Part shown: piece by piece, positions 45,676-55,030 of the stretch
Layout of the letters: each line of letters starts with the position of its first letter
Position numbering within the stretch: position 1 is the stretch's first letter
Assembly (NCBI RefSeq): GCF_025602895.1
Contig: NW_026516210.1
Location: 1,032,119-1,096,118, forward strand
Source: Polychytrium aggregatum
Taxonomy: Eukaryota; Chytridiomycota; Chytridiomycetes; Polychytriales
Length of the DNA stretch: 64,000 nucleotides
Reading direction: 5' to 3'
Translations under genes and position numbers: made by a program
The notes under the pieces: model-generated
The model's database searches: none
Told to the model about the DNA's origin: nothing
What the model saw: only the letters and a program-made list of their open reading frames with translations

Positions 45676-46518
45676 GTTTGCAAGCGCTTGGGAGTGTGGG
45701 AGCAAGTAACCTGCTAGCCGAACGACTTGCGGTTGTCTCTGATATACCAAGACAGGATGCGCCGTGCGGATCGGTGATGCGGCTGCCCTCCTCCTCCGCC
45801 CGCCCGCCAGCAAGTGCCTCCCGAAAGGGTATCCCCAACACCAAAAATGGCCGTGCGCACCCCGTCGCAGGCCAATCGCATCGCCCGGGACATCGGCAGC
45901 CTGTGGCGCCGGTGTGCTGAAACGCCGTGCGACGAGATGCCAAAAGGCCGTCGATCGGTGCGACCCTGGTCCAGACACAGCCCTGGCTCGGCCGTGTCCC
46001 AGCGGGCTGTGCTGTAGCGCCAGGCTGCGCGGCCGTCGCACTGCAGCCTCCGCCCGGGGCACACAGCGTCGGCATCAATCCTGAAACACAAGCGGGCCCC
46101 ACCCTGTGTGCCCATCGGCCCCGCACCCCCACGGACGGCGCATCGGGCCCACGCGCACATGAAACATGTGGCATCGTGCGACGTGGTACGCGAGGACGGC
46201 GTCGATTGGTGCGGCTTTGGTCTCAGATTCGATCACCCTTCGTGGGCCAGGGTGCCACAGGAGAACACAAGGATCGTCTGGCAGGGGCACCCAGCCAAGC
46301 GCAATGCCGGGTCGGCCAGTCTCAGCCCCGCCGTCGTGCCACAGAGCGCATGGTGTTCCCGCATCGTCCAGATTTGGTTTCGTTCGCGGCAAGGCGTGCG
46401 AGCCCAGCATCTGCCGGTCCTCCGTCAGCTTAGGGATTCTAAAATCGGGTGCCTCGACCCTGCCCCAAGAGCGCACTGCAGACACGCACGGTACTTGCCT
46501 TCAAACTCCAACGGCATC
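45676..46518. promoter_or_regulatory. Shared divergent promoter of GTPases C and D
   Basis: 843 bp, GC-rich, between two start codons. A TATA-like ATATACC (45741-45747) lies about 66 bp before the C start; no clear TATA is seen for D. CTGTGGCGCCGGTGTGC (45901-45917) matches 15 of 17 positions of a segment in the A/B promoter (36362-36378). CATGTGGCATC (46165-46175) also occurs there in opposite orientation (36344-36354). Confidence 0.5.
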
Positions 46519-48660
46519 ATGGTTGCTGCCAATATGCCGACGGTGGAGGTCATCGAGCACCATGTTATCAGCCCGTATCCGAGCCAACCGTATTCCGGCC
46601 CCAGGCGGGAGATTGTGCTCTTGATCCTCGGCGAGACAGGAGTCGGAAAATCGACCTTCATCAACGCCCTGCCCAACTACTTGCTGTTCAATAGCATCGA
46701 CGAGATCCGAGAGGACCGGATCATCAACCTCATCCCCACAAGTTTTTACGTTTTCGAGCCTGGGGCTCTGACCGACGGAAAGCTGATCGAGTCGGGACAA
46801 CTCTCGTTCCGATCCAACGCTGGTAAGTCATCCGGTCCAGCAATGGTGACGAATGCAATGTTGTGTGCATCGACTCGGTGGTGCGTGCAGCCGGTTATGT
46901 GAACGTGCCTATCCCCTGAGCCAGCAGTCCACTTTGACTCAGATTCCGCATGGAAGAACGAAGTCCGGGGCCAGGGCCAGTCATCGACTCAGTCCCCACA
47001 CACCTACGTGCTCGACACCGAGCTCAGCAACGGAGAGCCTGTGACGGTCAAGTTCATCGACACTCCTGGCATGGGCGACACCCGAGGCGTCGAGCAGGAC
47101 AAGAAAAACATGGACAACATCATCCAGTACATTGCCAACTACGAGAAAATCCACGGCATCCTCATTCTCCTGAAGCCCAACCAGAGCCGCCTGACAACGT
47201 TCTTCCGATTCTGTGTCATGGAGCTGCTGCGGAGCTTGCACCGCGAGTGCGTCAAGAACATGGTCTTCCTCTTCACCAACGCCCAGAGCACCAACTTCCG
47301 CCCTGGAGACACGATGGACTCTCTCCTGCCGCTCATTGAACAGATTTCGAAAGATTCCAGAGTCTCCATCTTCCTCCGGAACGAAAACATGTTTATGATC
47401 GACAATGAAGCCTATCGGTACCTGCTGGCGAAAAACAAGGTCAAATTCGAGGAAGAGGAAGAGAGAAAGTTCCTCATCTCATGGGAAATGTCCTCCAGCG
47501 CCTGTCGCAAGCTTCTCGACGTGGTTTCAAGTCTCACGCCTCATGAAACCCAACAGACCACCACCCTGTATCTGGTTCGAGACAAAGTCCTCGAGCTTTG
47601 CAAGCCTCTGGGCGACGTTGCCGCCATGATCGTGACAAATCAGAGCAACATTGAAAACAAAATCATGACCTTGCAGACTGCAGCCAATTCCGTGAAAGAT
47701 CTCGACAAGATTTTGAACATCAAGGTGAACACCCCCGTCAAGCGCGAGATCGATCGCCCCACGACCGTGTGCACCAACCCAGGCTGCGTCCGATATATTC
47801 AAGATGAGTTTGGGAATAACTTGACCCATTACATCACCCGATGCCACAAGCCATGCTATCTAAAGAGGGTTCCCGTTCAAACGATCGGCGACCCTCAACT
47901 CGCGCTCTGCGCGCAAATGCAAAACGATCACTGTGTCCGCTGCACCCATAGCTTTCGAGAGCACATGCACATCAAATGGGAGCTCGTGTTTCAAAAAAAG
48001 TCCGTCATCGACCCCAATATCAAGGATCAAATCGCTCAACAAAAGGACCGCCAGTCAAAGGTCCAGGCAACCATCAAGGAGCTGAAGAGTTATCAGAAGC
48101 AGCTGGTGAAAGAGCAGAAGCGTATCATGAAAATCAGCGCCAAATTCTCTGCGTTTGTCAAGAATAACGGCATCGTTCTCTACAACGATGCCATGCTGGA
48201 CTATCTCGACCATCTGATCAAAGACGCTCGAGAATCCTTCGGTGGTGATGTCGGAGCCCGAGAGGAGAAGATCAAAGGGCTGGAAGAGCTCAAGGCTATC
48301 TATGTCACTGAGCGAAAGGTGCTCTCAGAAGGCATTCGGATGAAGATGTTTTTCGCTCCAAGTGTGAACGACATCAAAAAGCTGATGGATGAGCTCGTGA
48401 ACATGGAGTTCTCGGGCCAGTTCTTCAAGAGCTTTGACCTGCCCACGGACTACACCGAGGAGAATGGAATAGGCTCACAAGAGCGCACCGTCAAACCACA
48501 GCCACTGAACGACGGTTCGTTGGTTGGTGCTGCTGGCACTGCCCAGGCGCAGCTGCCCACCCCGGCAATAAGACCTCCGGCGCCATACACCCCTATTTAC
48601 GATAAACCCAGGGTCGGTGTCAAAGAATTCTTCTCCAAGTTCAAGTTTTCACGCTCCTAG
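46519..48660 (+). CDS. GTPase D: AIG1-like P-loop GTPase, short form
   Basis: Two exons, 46519-46822 and 46943-48660; 2022 nt, 673 aa. G1 GETGVGKST at residues 38-46, G3 DTPGMGDTRG, G4 position FLFTNAQST, then MIDNEAYRYLLAK. The Cys/His module is complete: TVCTNPGC, RCHKPCYL, CVRCTHSFREHMHI. A coiled-coil region (about 380-560) follows, then a short linker and the basic-aromatic end KEFFSKFKFSRS. It lacks the long low-complexity region of GTPase A, so it is the most compact full version of the family here. One Asn-Ala is replaced by Asn-Pro in the helix after G1 (INALPNY). The phase-1 intron separates G1 from G3. Confidence 0.88.
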
Positions 48661-49499
48661 ACAGAGCCTCGTACTCTTCGGCTCTCCCAAGTTCCTTCTC
48701 TCACGGCTTGGCGTCTCATAAACACACCAGCGGGTGCTGATATCTATTCCAGCCACAAATACAGTCGGTCCAGAAAGAAACGGGACAGTTCCTTCCTGGC
48801 TTCAGATCTCTGAACTCGGGTGATGAGACGCTCATCTGCCGCTCCGGGCGGATGACGGACCCTGGTCGGGCGCTTTCGATGTCCGTGAGTAGTATTCCGA
48901 CCCTTGATGCCTCCCAACACTGTCAGTCGCACCGAGACTCGCTTGGTGGCGGACTGCCGCGGTTTCACCCCAGGCTCGACCCAACGCTGTGCTTTGTCAG
49001 GCCGCTGTGCGATCCCATGCCATCCGGATCTCGAAGCAGCGCTCGATATGATGTCTGGCCAATCGGAGGAGGTCAAGTCGACTCCTTGTGTTTCATCTTT
49101 GACCCATTCCCGGCGGTGTGGCTCGGTCACAGCGACGTCTGGGGTGCACATGTTTCAGATACGGTGGCACATGTCGTCGCAGTCGCTGGCGGGAGCTCAT
49201 GCTGTGGGACCTCTCGGGACCCGGGCTGACACTTTCCGAGTCCCATGGCCAGTCAAGGTGCGAGCGCCGCGACAGAAGCAAGACTCGATCACTAGTCCTC
49301 GCAAGAAGCGGCAACAAGATAGATGGCATGGCCAAGCAAGTCACACAGCGACCCACATTTGGGAGTTTGCAGCGACAAGACAGCCGCCTCACCCGACAGA
49401 AATGGCCATGAGACAGCTGCCCAAAGACTGCCCAGAGGAACCTCGTCGCTCTGGCTACTGTCCGGCATCCTCACCACGAGCTCCGTAGCGTATCCCGGC
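48661..49499. other. Intergenic region between GTPases D and E
   Basis: 840 bp holding the D 3' region, the second copy of a dispersed 50-bp repeat, and presumably the E promoter. Open frames upstream of the E start (from about 49118) are short and unlike known proteins. Confidence 0.5.
48762..48811 (+). repeat. Dispersed repeat, copy 2 (matches 32492-32541)
   Basis: Begins CAGTCGGTCCAGAAAGAAAC, about 100 bp after the stop codon of GTPase D; 43 of 50 positions match the copy beyond GTPase A. Same strand in the window, hence opposite orientation relative to the two short-form GTPase genes. Confidence 0.8.
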
Positions 49500-51488
49500 A
49501 TGGCATCGAAGCGCATCGACGGGTTTCGCTCAGTATTCTCGCCCTCGCCCTCAACCTCGGCGCCGCACCATGCACCCGCCTCCGAACCCGTGATCCTGGT
49601 CTTTGGCGAGACGGGCGTTGGAAAGTCGACGTTCATCAATGCACTGGCAAACTACCTGAGCTTTTCCGACATCGACAGCGTTGATCAAGGCAATATGAAG
49701 ATCATGATCCCGACGCAGTTCTCGCTGCACGACTTTGAGGCCACGGGACACGGGACGATGTTCAAATCAGGCAATCTCACACTCAAGTCGACCCACGGTA
49801 GGCTCGCATAAGATCCTCGGCGATTTGTTGTGTTGAACAAGCAGTCGCAGTCGCATTTTGCCTCGCACTGCCCCTCAGTATTGACTAACCGCCCGGGTCT
49901 CTGGCCAGAATCGACGACCGACAATGAACAGCACATTGTCGGACGATCCTCAACACAAAGCCCCCGCACCTACATCCTGGAGACGCAGCTCGATTCGGGT
50001 CGGCATGTGTCCATCAGAATCATCGACACCCCCGGACTGGGCGACACCCGGGGCTTTGACCAAGACCGACGAAACGTCGAAAACATCATCGGTTATCTCT
50101 CCCACTACGACAACATCAGTGCTGTGTTTCTTCTGCTCAAGTCCGACGTGACCCGGACGACGATTCCGTTCAAGTTTTGTTTCAAGGAGCTGCTCAAGAA
50201 CCTGCACAAGCGCTGTGCAAACAATGTTATGTTCATGCTCACGCATTCACGAAGCTCCTTTTTCCGGAATGGCGACACGATTTCCAGCTTGACTGCGCTG
50301 CTGGAGGAGATCAAGCGGGAGTCCGGGGTCGAGATTCCGATTGCGAATAACGTCTTCATGATCGACAACGAGGCGTTCCGCTTCCTGGTTGCCAAACACA
50401 AGATGGAGTTTTCGGACACTGAGCGAAACCAGTTCCGCTCCTCGTGGGAGAAATCGACCAAGACATCTCGGAAGCTGATCCAAGCCATTGCCGAGATTGA
50501 GCCCTGCGAGACCGAAAGCTCCGTGTTCCTCCTGAGCACTCGGCGCTGCTTCATAAAGCTGTGCAAGTTCTCGGCCCATGTCACCAACCTGGAGGAAGCC
50601 ACAGAGAAGGTGATCAGAGAGCAACGGTCTCTCCTGGAGTCGACCCGGGCCGATATTGCCGAGGCCAAGCGCACCCTGACGACGACCCTCAACATCCCCG
50701 TCAAGTACAAGCTGTCCCACTCGATGACCGTCTGCACCAACAAGAGCTGCACCAAGGTGATGCAGGACCAGAGCGGACAGAGCATCATCGACTATGCCGT
50801 CAAGTGCAATCCTCGCTGCACCCTGGCGGACATACACTTGCAGAGTATAGGAGACCCGAGACTGCGCTTCAGCCCCATCATGGTGCGCGAGCAGTGTCGA
50901 ACGTGCTCGCACTCCTTCCGAGAGCACATGAACATTGACTGGGATGTCCGATATGAATCAAGAGAGATCGCCAGTCCTTCGGCACAGCGACAGCTAGCCA
51001 AGGCGCAGGCGAAAGAGCACGCCATCAGCAAAGCCATCCAGACGCTGGAGGAGTCGCTGCGGGAAATCCAAGCCGCAGACGAGAGCATCAGGAAGGTCGG
51101 CCGTCGACTCGCCAGCTACTTGACGGAGCACAGCATCATCCCCTTCAACACCTCGCTGCTTGAGTATCTCGAGATCCTGAGCAAGGACGCACAAGCCTCG
51201 GGCATGAGCGGCGCCTCTCTTGGCCAATCAAGTGAGAGCTTCAAAGATCTGGAGACCGACAAGTTGATCCACGAGGCCGAGAAGAAGATGGTGCTGGCGG
51301 TTCAAGAGAGGAGCGAGGCCGTGCCCTCGAGGGACGAGATTGAGCGACTGATGGGCGAGCTGTCCAAGATTCGCTACTCCAACACCGAGGGAGTGGCAGG
51401 GCTTTCACGAGCCTTTGGCGCAATATCTGTTTCGGGGAACTCGGGCGGCTCACGAATTCACGCCCTCGCTTTGCCGGCCCGTGGTTAA
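49500..51488 (+). CDS. GTPase E: AIG1-like P-loop GTPase, short form
   Basis: Two exons, 49500-49797 and 49909-51488; 1878 nt, 625 aa. G1 GETGVGKST at residues 36-44, G3 DTPGLGDTRG, G4 position FMLTHSRSS (the least canonical of the five), then MIDNEAFRFLVAK. The Cys/His module has the first and last Cys/His groups (VCTNKSC, KCNPRC, CRTCSHSFREHMNI), with one intermediate Cys of A and D replaced by Ser. Coiled coil follows. The C-terminus ends in a Gly/Ser-rich and hydrophobic stretch without the basic-aromatic tail of A and D. It is unpaired: same strand as D and most likely a tandem copy of a short form. Confidence 0.87.
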
Positions 51489-51729
51489 ATAGGATGGTGG
51501 TTGCTCACATCAGGGTGCGCCAACAAGTGTAGCGATGTTTGAATATAGAGAAAATGGATGATGGAATCAGTCCTGCCTGGATGATGGAATCAGTCCTGCA
51601 TGGATGATGGAATCAATCCTGCCTGGATGATATTCTCATGTTGATCATATGGAACACTCTCTGCGGTGCTGTGGGTACAGCCAGCATCAATCCCGAACTG
51701 CGCTCTTGTATCAAGTTCCAAGGGTGCAA
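51489..51729. other. Spacer between GTPase E and the LINE 3' end
   Basis: Short intergenic stretch containing a 23-bp tandem repeat; no gene. Confidence 0.5.
51555..51632. repeat. 23-bp tandem repeat, three and a half copies
   Basis: Copies of a unit starting TGGATGATGGAATCAGTCCT, with two substitutions, downstream of GTPase E and about 100 bp from the LINE poly(A) end. Confidence 0.9.
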
Positions 51730-51819
51730 TTTTTTTTTGTTTACAATAGTTGTATATTCAGGAATATTCAACAAGCCATCAGTACCATGCGGTACCCGGC
51801 AGTGGGCGTACAAGCAGGC

Positions 51820-53138
51820 TCACACGCCCCTGTTGCGGCTCTCGCCGACTCTCCAGCCCACACGGCGAGCCATGCGGGTGAACACTTCCTCCAAGAGGTC
51901 CCACAGGGACTCGCATGTCTCCAGGTCCCACTCGGGGACCCTTTCTCTCTGGCCATGGGAGCTCCTCTCCGGGATCTCCTCAAAGCCCATCCACGGCTTT
52001 GTTCGTTGGGGTCGCTGTCGTGGCCTCGTGGCCCTGAGCGCCCCAGTCGCTCTGTCACTGCTCGGTGTGGGGAGAAGGCTGCCTCTCCTGCTGGTCGTTG
52101 GGAACGGTGTGTCTCCGAGTCCGAGGTCGTCGTCCGAGACCAGGTCCGGGCTCAGATCGGCATCGTCGATCAGATCGATGCTTGGTGTTGTGTCCGAGAG
52201 CAAGTCGACACTCTGGTCGCTCTGCCAATCCCATCCGTGGCTGGGCAGGTCGTCGTCGATGTTGGTGAGGAAGGAAAAGTCCAGATCTCTCTCCAGATTC
52301 AATTCCCAGTCTGGCACCGAGCTCATTTCGGAGCTCAGGTCTGTTGAGTCGTCGTCGGTCAGCCGGAGTCGCTCCAGTCGTGCCAGCACCTCTCGATGTG
52401 GGTACCAGAGCGACTCCCCGTCGTCATCCGAGACTGCTTCGTCAATGCTGGTCTCCCCATCCGACGTGGTGTCGGACACGATTGGTGGTGGCCTGCAATC
52501 CGCTCCACCGTCAGTGTCCTCGTGGTTCTTCTGTCTTGCTTTCTGTTGCTCAAAGGTGATCAGGTCCAGCAGCTTGTCGACTGGTCCCACTCCGATGGTC
52601 TGAGGCTCCACCCATGCTGGGTGTGATCGTTGAAGTTGGCGCACCTTCCTCGGGAGGATCCCTCTTGGGTCGATGCACCGCTGTGCGTGGGTGCGGTTGA
52701 ACTCCACGGTGGCTCCGTTTGTCGAACATTGTCGGCACATTTGAAGCCGGCCTGTGTGGTGGCCCGGGAAGGCTCCGAGTCTCCACCGAACCATGAGCTC
52801 GAGGATGGGTTTGGATCCTTGGTACCCTTCCGCCATCCAGAGACCTGACATCTGGGTTGACGGTGTGCATGCCGCCGTCAGCTGTTGATTCCCTCGAAAC
52901 GCTGTTCTCATATGCTCAGTGAGCATGAGCTCCTTGATGGGTGTGGTGACAGCGTCCTCATTCATCGTGGTGGTACTCTGTCGGTTTGTTCGGTTGTGGG
53001 ATCCTTCCTCACTACTCGTGATCCCGGAGAGCCCGTTCCCGAGCAGCCGTCTGCGTCGTTGCGAGGTGGATAGTGGGACCATGATGAGTCCCGTGACGAT
53101 CTCGATCTGTTCTGGTGTTGATCGTGGGACTGGGCTGG
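51820..53138 (-). pseudogene. LINE ORF, C-terminal part (split by LTR element)
   Basis: About 430 codons open on the - strand up to the stop at 51820. It contains RWRLGAFPGH and a CxxC...H...C cluster (CRQCSTNG ... THAQRC) as found after the reverse transcriptase in many LINEs, then an acidic Asp/Ser-rich tail. It has no start codon of its own in the right place. The frame continues across the chromovirus insertion into the RT segment at 59493 when the insert and one 5-bp target copy are disregarded. Confidence 0.82.
53134..53138. repeat. Target-site duplication GCTGG, left copy
   Basis: The 5 bp immediately before the left LTR are identical to the 5 bp after the right LTR (59493-59497). Five bp is the size made by chromoviral integrases. 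Confidence 0.9.
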
Positions 53139-53719
53139 TGTCATGAACACCCTCTGCCTTTGCCCTCTTCCTTCCTTTACCCTTGCCCTTTCCTTTCTGT
53201 TTGCCTGCCTTAGCGCTTTCCCTTCCTTCTGTTTGTTTGTTTCCCGCGCTGTGCTGCCTTGTTGTCTTATCGCCAGCACGCGCGCTGTCTGTGTTCCGTT
53301 CCCGCTTCCTTGCTGTTGGTCATGGGTTACGCCCACGACGCCGCCTCGACGCCGCCTGACGCCTTGGCGCCGCCATGCCGCCGCCACTGACGCCCGCTGA
53401 CTCACGGATCCCGAGTCACGGCCGCCACCTGCTTCGCTCGCTGCTTCGCCCTCCCCGCCGCTGCTTCGCTCCTGCCCCCTCGCTCTGCAGCGTCGATCCT
53501 TGGCGCTCGCATAAATAGTCCTCCGACCAGCCTCTGTCCTTTGCCTTCGTCTTGCCACTTTGTATTTTTAGTATCCTAAGCCTTGGATCTAGAATAAAAC
53601 TTTGGCTTTACACTTGACACTCTGTGTCCCAGTCCAGTCCCCGCTCCTCTCCCTACGTTCGAGTCTTGTATTAGGACTCTTGCGCACTTCCCTGCTTGCC
53701 CCGTTGTCCAGTCTTGACA
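53139..53719 (+). repeat. Left LTR of element 1
   Basis: 581 bp, TGTCA...TGACA ends. It contains a TATA-like ATAAATA at 53511-53517 and AATAAA near 53595. Transcription is expected to begin near 53549. Confidence 0.94.
53549..53557 (+). promoter_or_regulatory. Predicted transcript 5' end / self-primer of element 1
   Basis: GTCTTGCCA, 32 bp after the TATA-like box, is exactly complementary to the 9 bases at 53722-53730 just after the LTR. This placement is what a Tf1-type self-primer needs. Confidence 0.6.
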
Positions 53720-53721
53720 CT

Positions 53722-53730
53722 TGGCAAGAC
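53722..53730 (+). other. Primer-binding site of element 1 (self-priming type)
   Basis: TGGCAAGAC starts 2 bp after the LTR end and pairs with GTCTTGCCA at the predicted transcript 5' end. Confidence 0.6.
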
Positions 53731-53791
53731 CTTCAACAACCCCCCACTTGCCCTGCCTTTGCCCCCGTTCCCTTCGCTATCTCTTTTACCA

Positions 53792-55030
53792 ATGGCTTCC
53801 CCTTCTGGCCTTTCCGAGCCCGAGCTCCAGGCCATCCGTGCGGTCATTATCCAGTCCGCCGAGAACGCCCGTTCTCTCCAGGACTTTTCCAAGTTCCTCC
53901 ACGATCAGGATGATGCGCTCAACCGCATCACCGATCGTATGGACCAGGTCCTGGCTCGCCGTGAAGAGGATGTCCGCCAAGTTGTCGCCGCCAGTGTCCA
54001 GGAGGCCCTCCGCAGCTACCAGGCCCAGCTACCTCCTCCTGCTCCCGCTCCCGCCCCGATCCGTCGCGCAGGTCGCCCCTACTTCGGCGTACCTGACGAC
54101 GTCGATGATCCTGCCCAAGACCCCGAGGATCACTCTGCTGGTCGCAACTCTGCCACCAGGCAGATAGGTCCTCCCGACCGCTTCTCTGGTAAGGACCCGA
54201 GCCGCTGCAATGCCTTCCTCTCGCATTGCAGACTGGCCTTCGTGTCCAACCCTCCCCTCTTCCAGACTGAAAGGGATAAGGTGTTTTACGCCTTATCCTA
54301 TCTCGATGGTACTGCTGCAGACTACATGCAGCCGTACATCGATCAGTTGGAGAGAGACCCCGAGTGCTCCCCCCCTGCCATCCGTGACTTTGCCGGTTTC
54401 TCCGAGTGGCTCCGTGCTGCCTTTGGCCAGGTTCAGCCCACCATCGCCGCTGCTCGCGAGATGGTCAGGCTTTACCAAGTCACCTCCGCCGCCGCCTATG
54501 CCGCCGAGTACCGCCGCCAAGCCGTCCACCTCGTCACTTGGTCCCAAGACCCTCTCATGTTCCACTTCGAGAGTGGACTCAAGCCCTCGGTCCAAGACGA
54601 ACTCTCCCGCCGCTCCTTCGACAACCTCGAAGATCTCATGCAAGCGGCGATCGCCATCGACAACCGCCAGGAGGACCAACGCTCCCGCCGTCCCAACCAC
54701 CGCTCCGCTCCTGCTCCTGCTCCTGCTCGTCCGGCTCCTCTCCCTTTCCGTCCGGCTCCTCGTCCCTTCGCTCCTGCTCCTCCTCCTCGCCCCGCTCAAG
54801 CCTTCAACGTTCCGCAGCCCATGGACCTCAGCCAGGCTTCCGCTCGCAGGCTGACCGCCGAGGACAAGGCCGCCCTCCGTGCTGCCAACCGCTGCTTTTA
54901 TTGCAAGCAGGAAGGGCACATTGCCCTTCGCTGCCCCAATAAGACCTCCTCCCGCTTGGCTGCCATCGATGCTTCTTTGGCTGCTGTTGAGGTGAATAAA
55001 CTTGACGACCAGGAAAACTTCTCTGCCTAG
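53792..55030 (+). CDS. Gag of element 1
   Basis: 412 aa from the first ATG (MASPSGLSEPEL). It has a coiled N-terminus, a Pro/Ala-rich linker, a capsid-like core (RFSGKDPSRCNAFLSHC to LKPSVQDEL), a second Pro/Ala-rich stretch, and one canonical CCHC zinc knuckle (CFYCKQEGHIALRC) near the end. It forms the particle that packages the element's RNA. It terminates with TAG at 55028-55030, where the Pol frame (-1) is already open from 55006. Confidence 0.9.
   Translation: MASPSGLSEPELQAIRAVIIQSAENARSLQDFSKFLHDQDDALNRITDRMDQVLARREEDVRQVVAASVQEALRSYQAQLPPPAPAPAPIRRAGRPYFGVPDDVDDPAQDPEDHSAGRNSATRQIGPPDRFSGKDPSRCNAFLSHCRLAFVSNPPLFQTERDKVFYALSYLDGTAADYMQPYIDQLERDPECSPPAIRDFAGFSEWLRAAFGQVQPTIAAAREMVRLYQVTSAAAYAAEYRRQAVHLVTWSQDPLMFHFESGLKPSVQDELSRRSFDNLEDLMQAAIAIDNRQEDQRSRRPNHRSAPAPAPARPAPLPFRPAPRPFAPAPPPRPAQAFNVPQPMDLSQASARRLTAEDKAALRAANRCFYCKQEGHIALRCPNKTSSRLAAIDASLAAVEVNKLDDQENFSA

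Noticed and set aside
33061-51488. Septin or dynamin identity for the GTPase cluster
   Set aside because: G1 and G3 alone are shared by many P-loop GTPases; septin- and dynamin-specific elements and a canonical NKxD/TKxD are not seen. AIG1-like is used as a loose label.
51820-53082. Independent host gene of 420 codons
   Set aside because: It lacks a proper start, joins in frame with the LINE RT across the chromovirus, and carries LINE-type C-terminal motifs.
53143-53400. Small ORF in the left LTR (and its copy at 58916-59173)
   Set aside because: It is simply LTR sequence, present in both LTRs; no protein signal.
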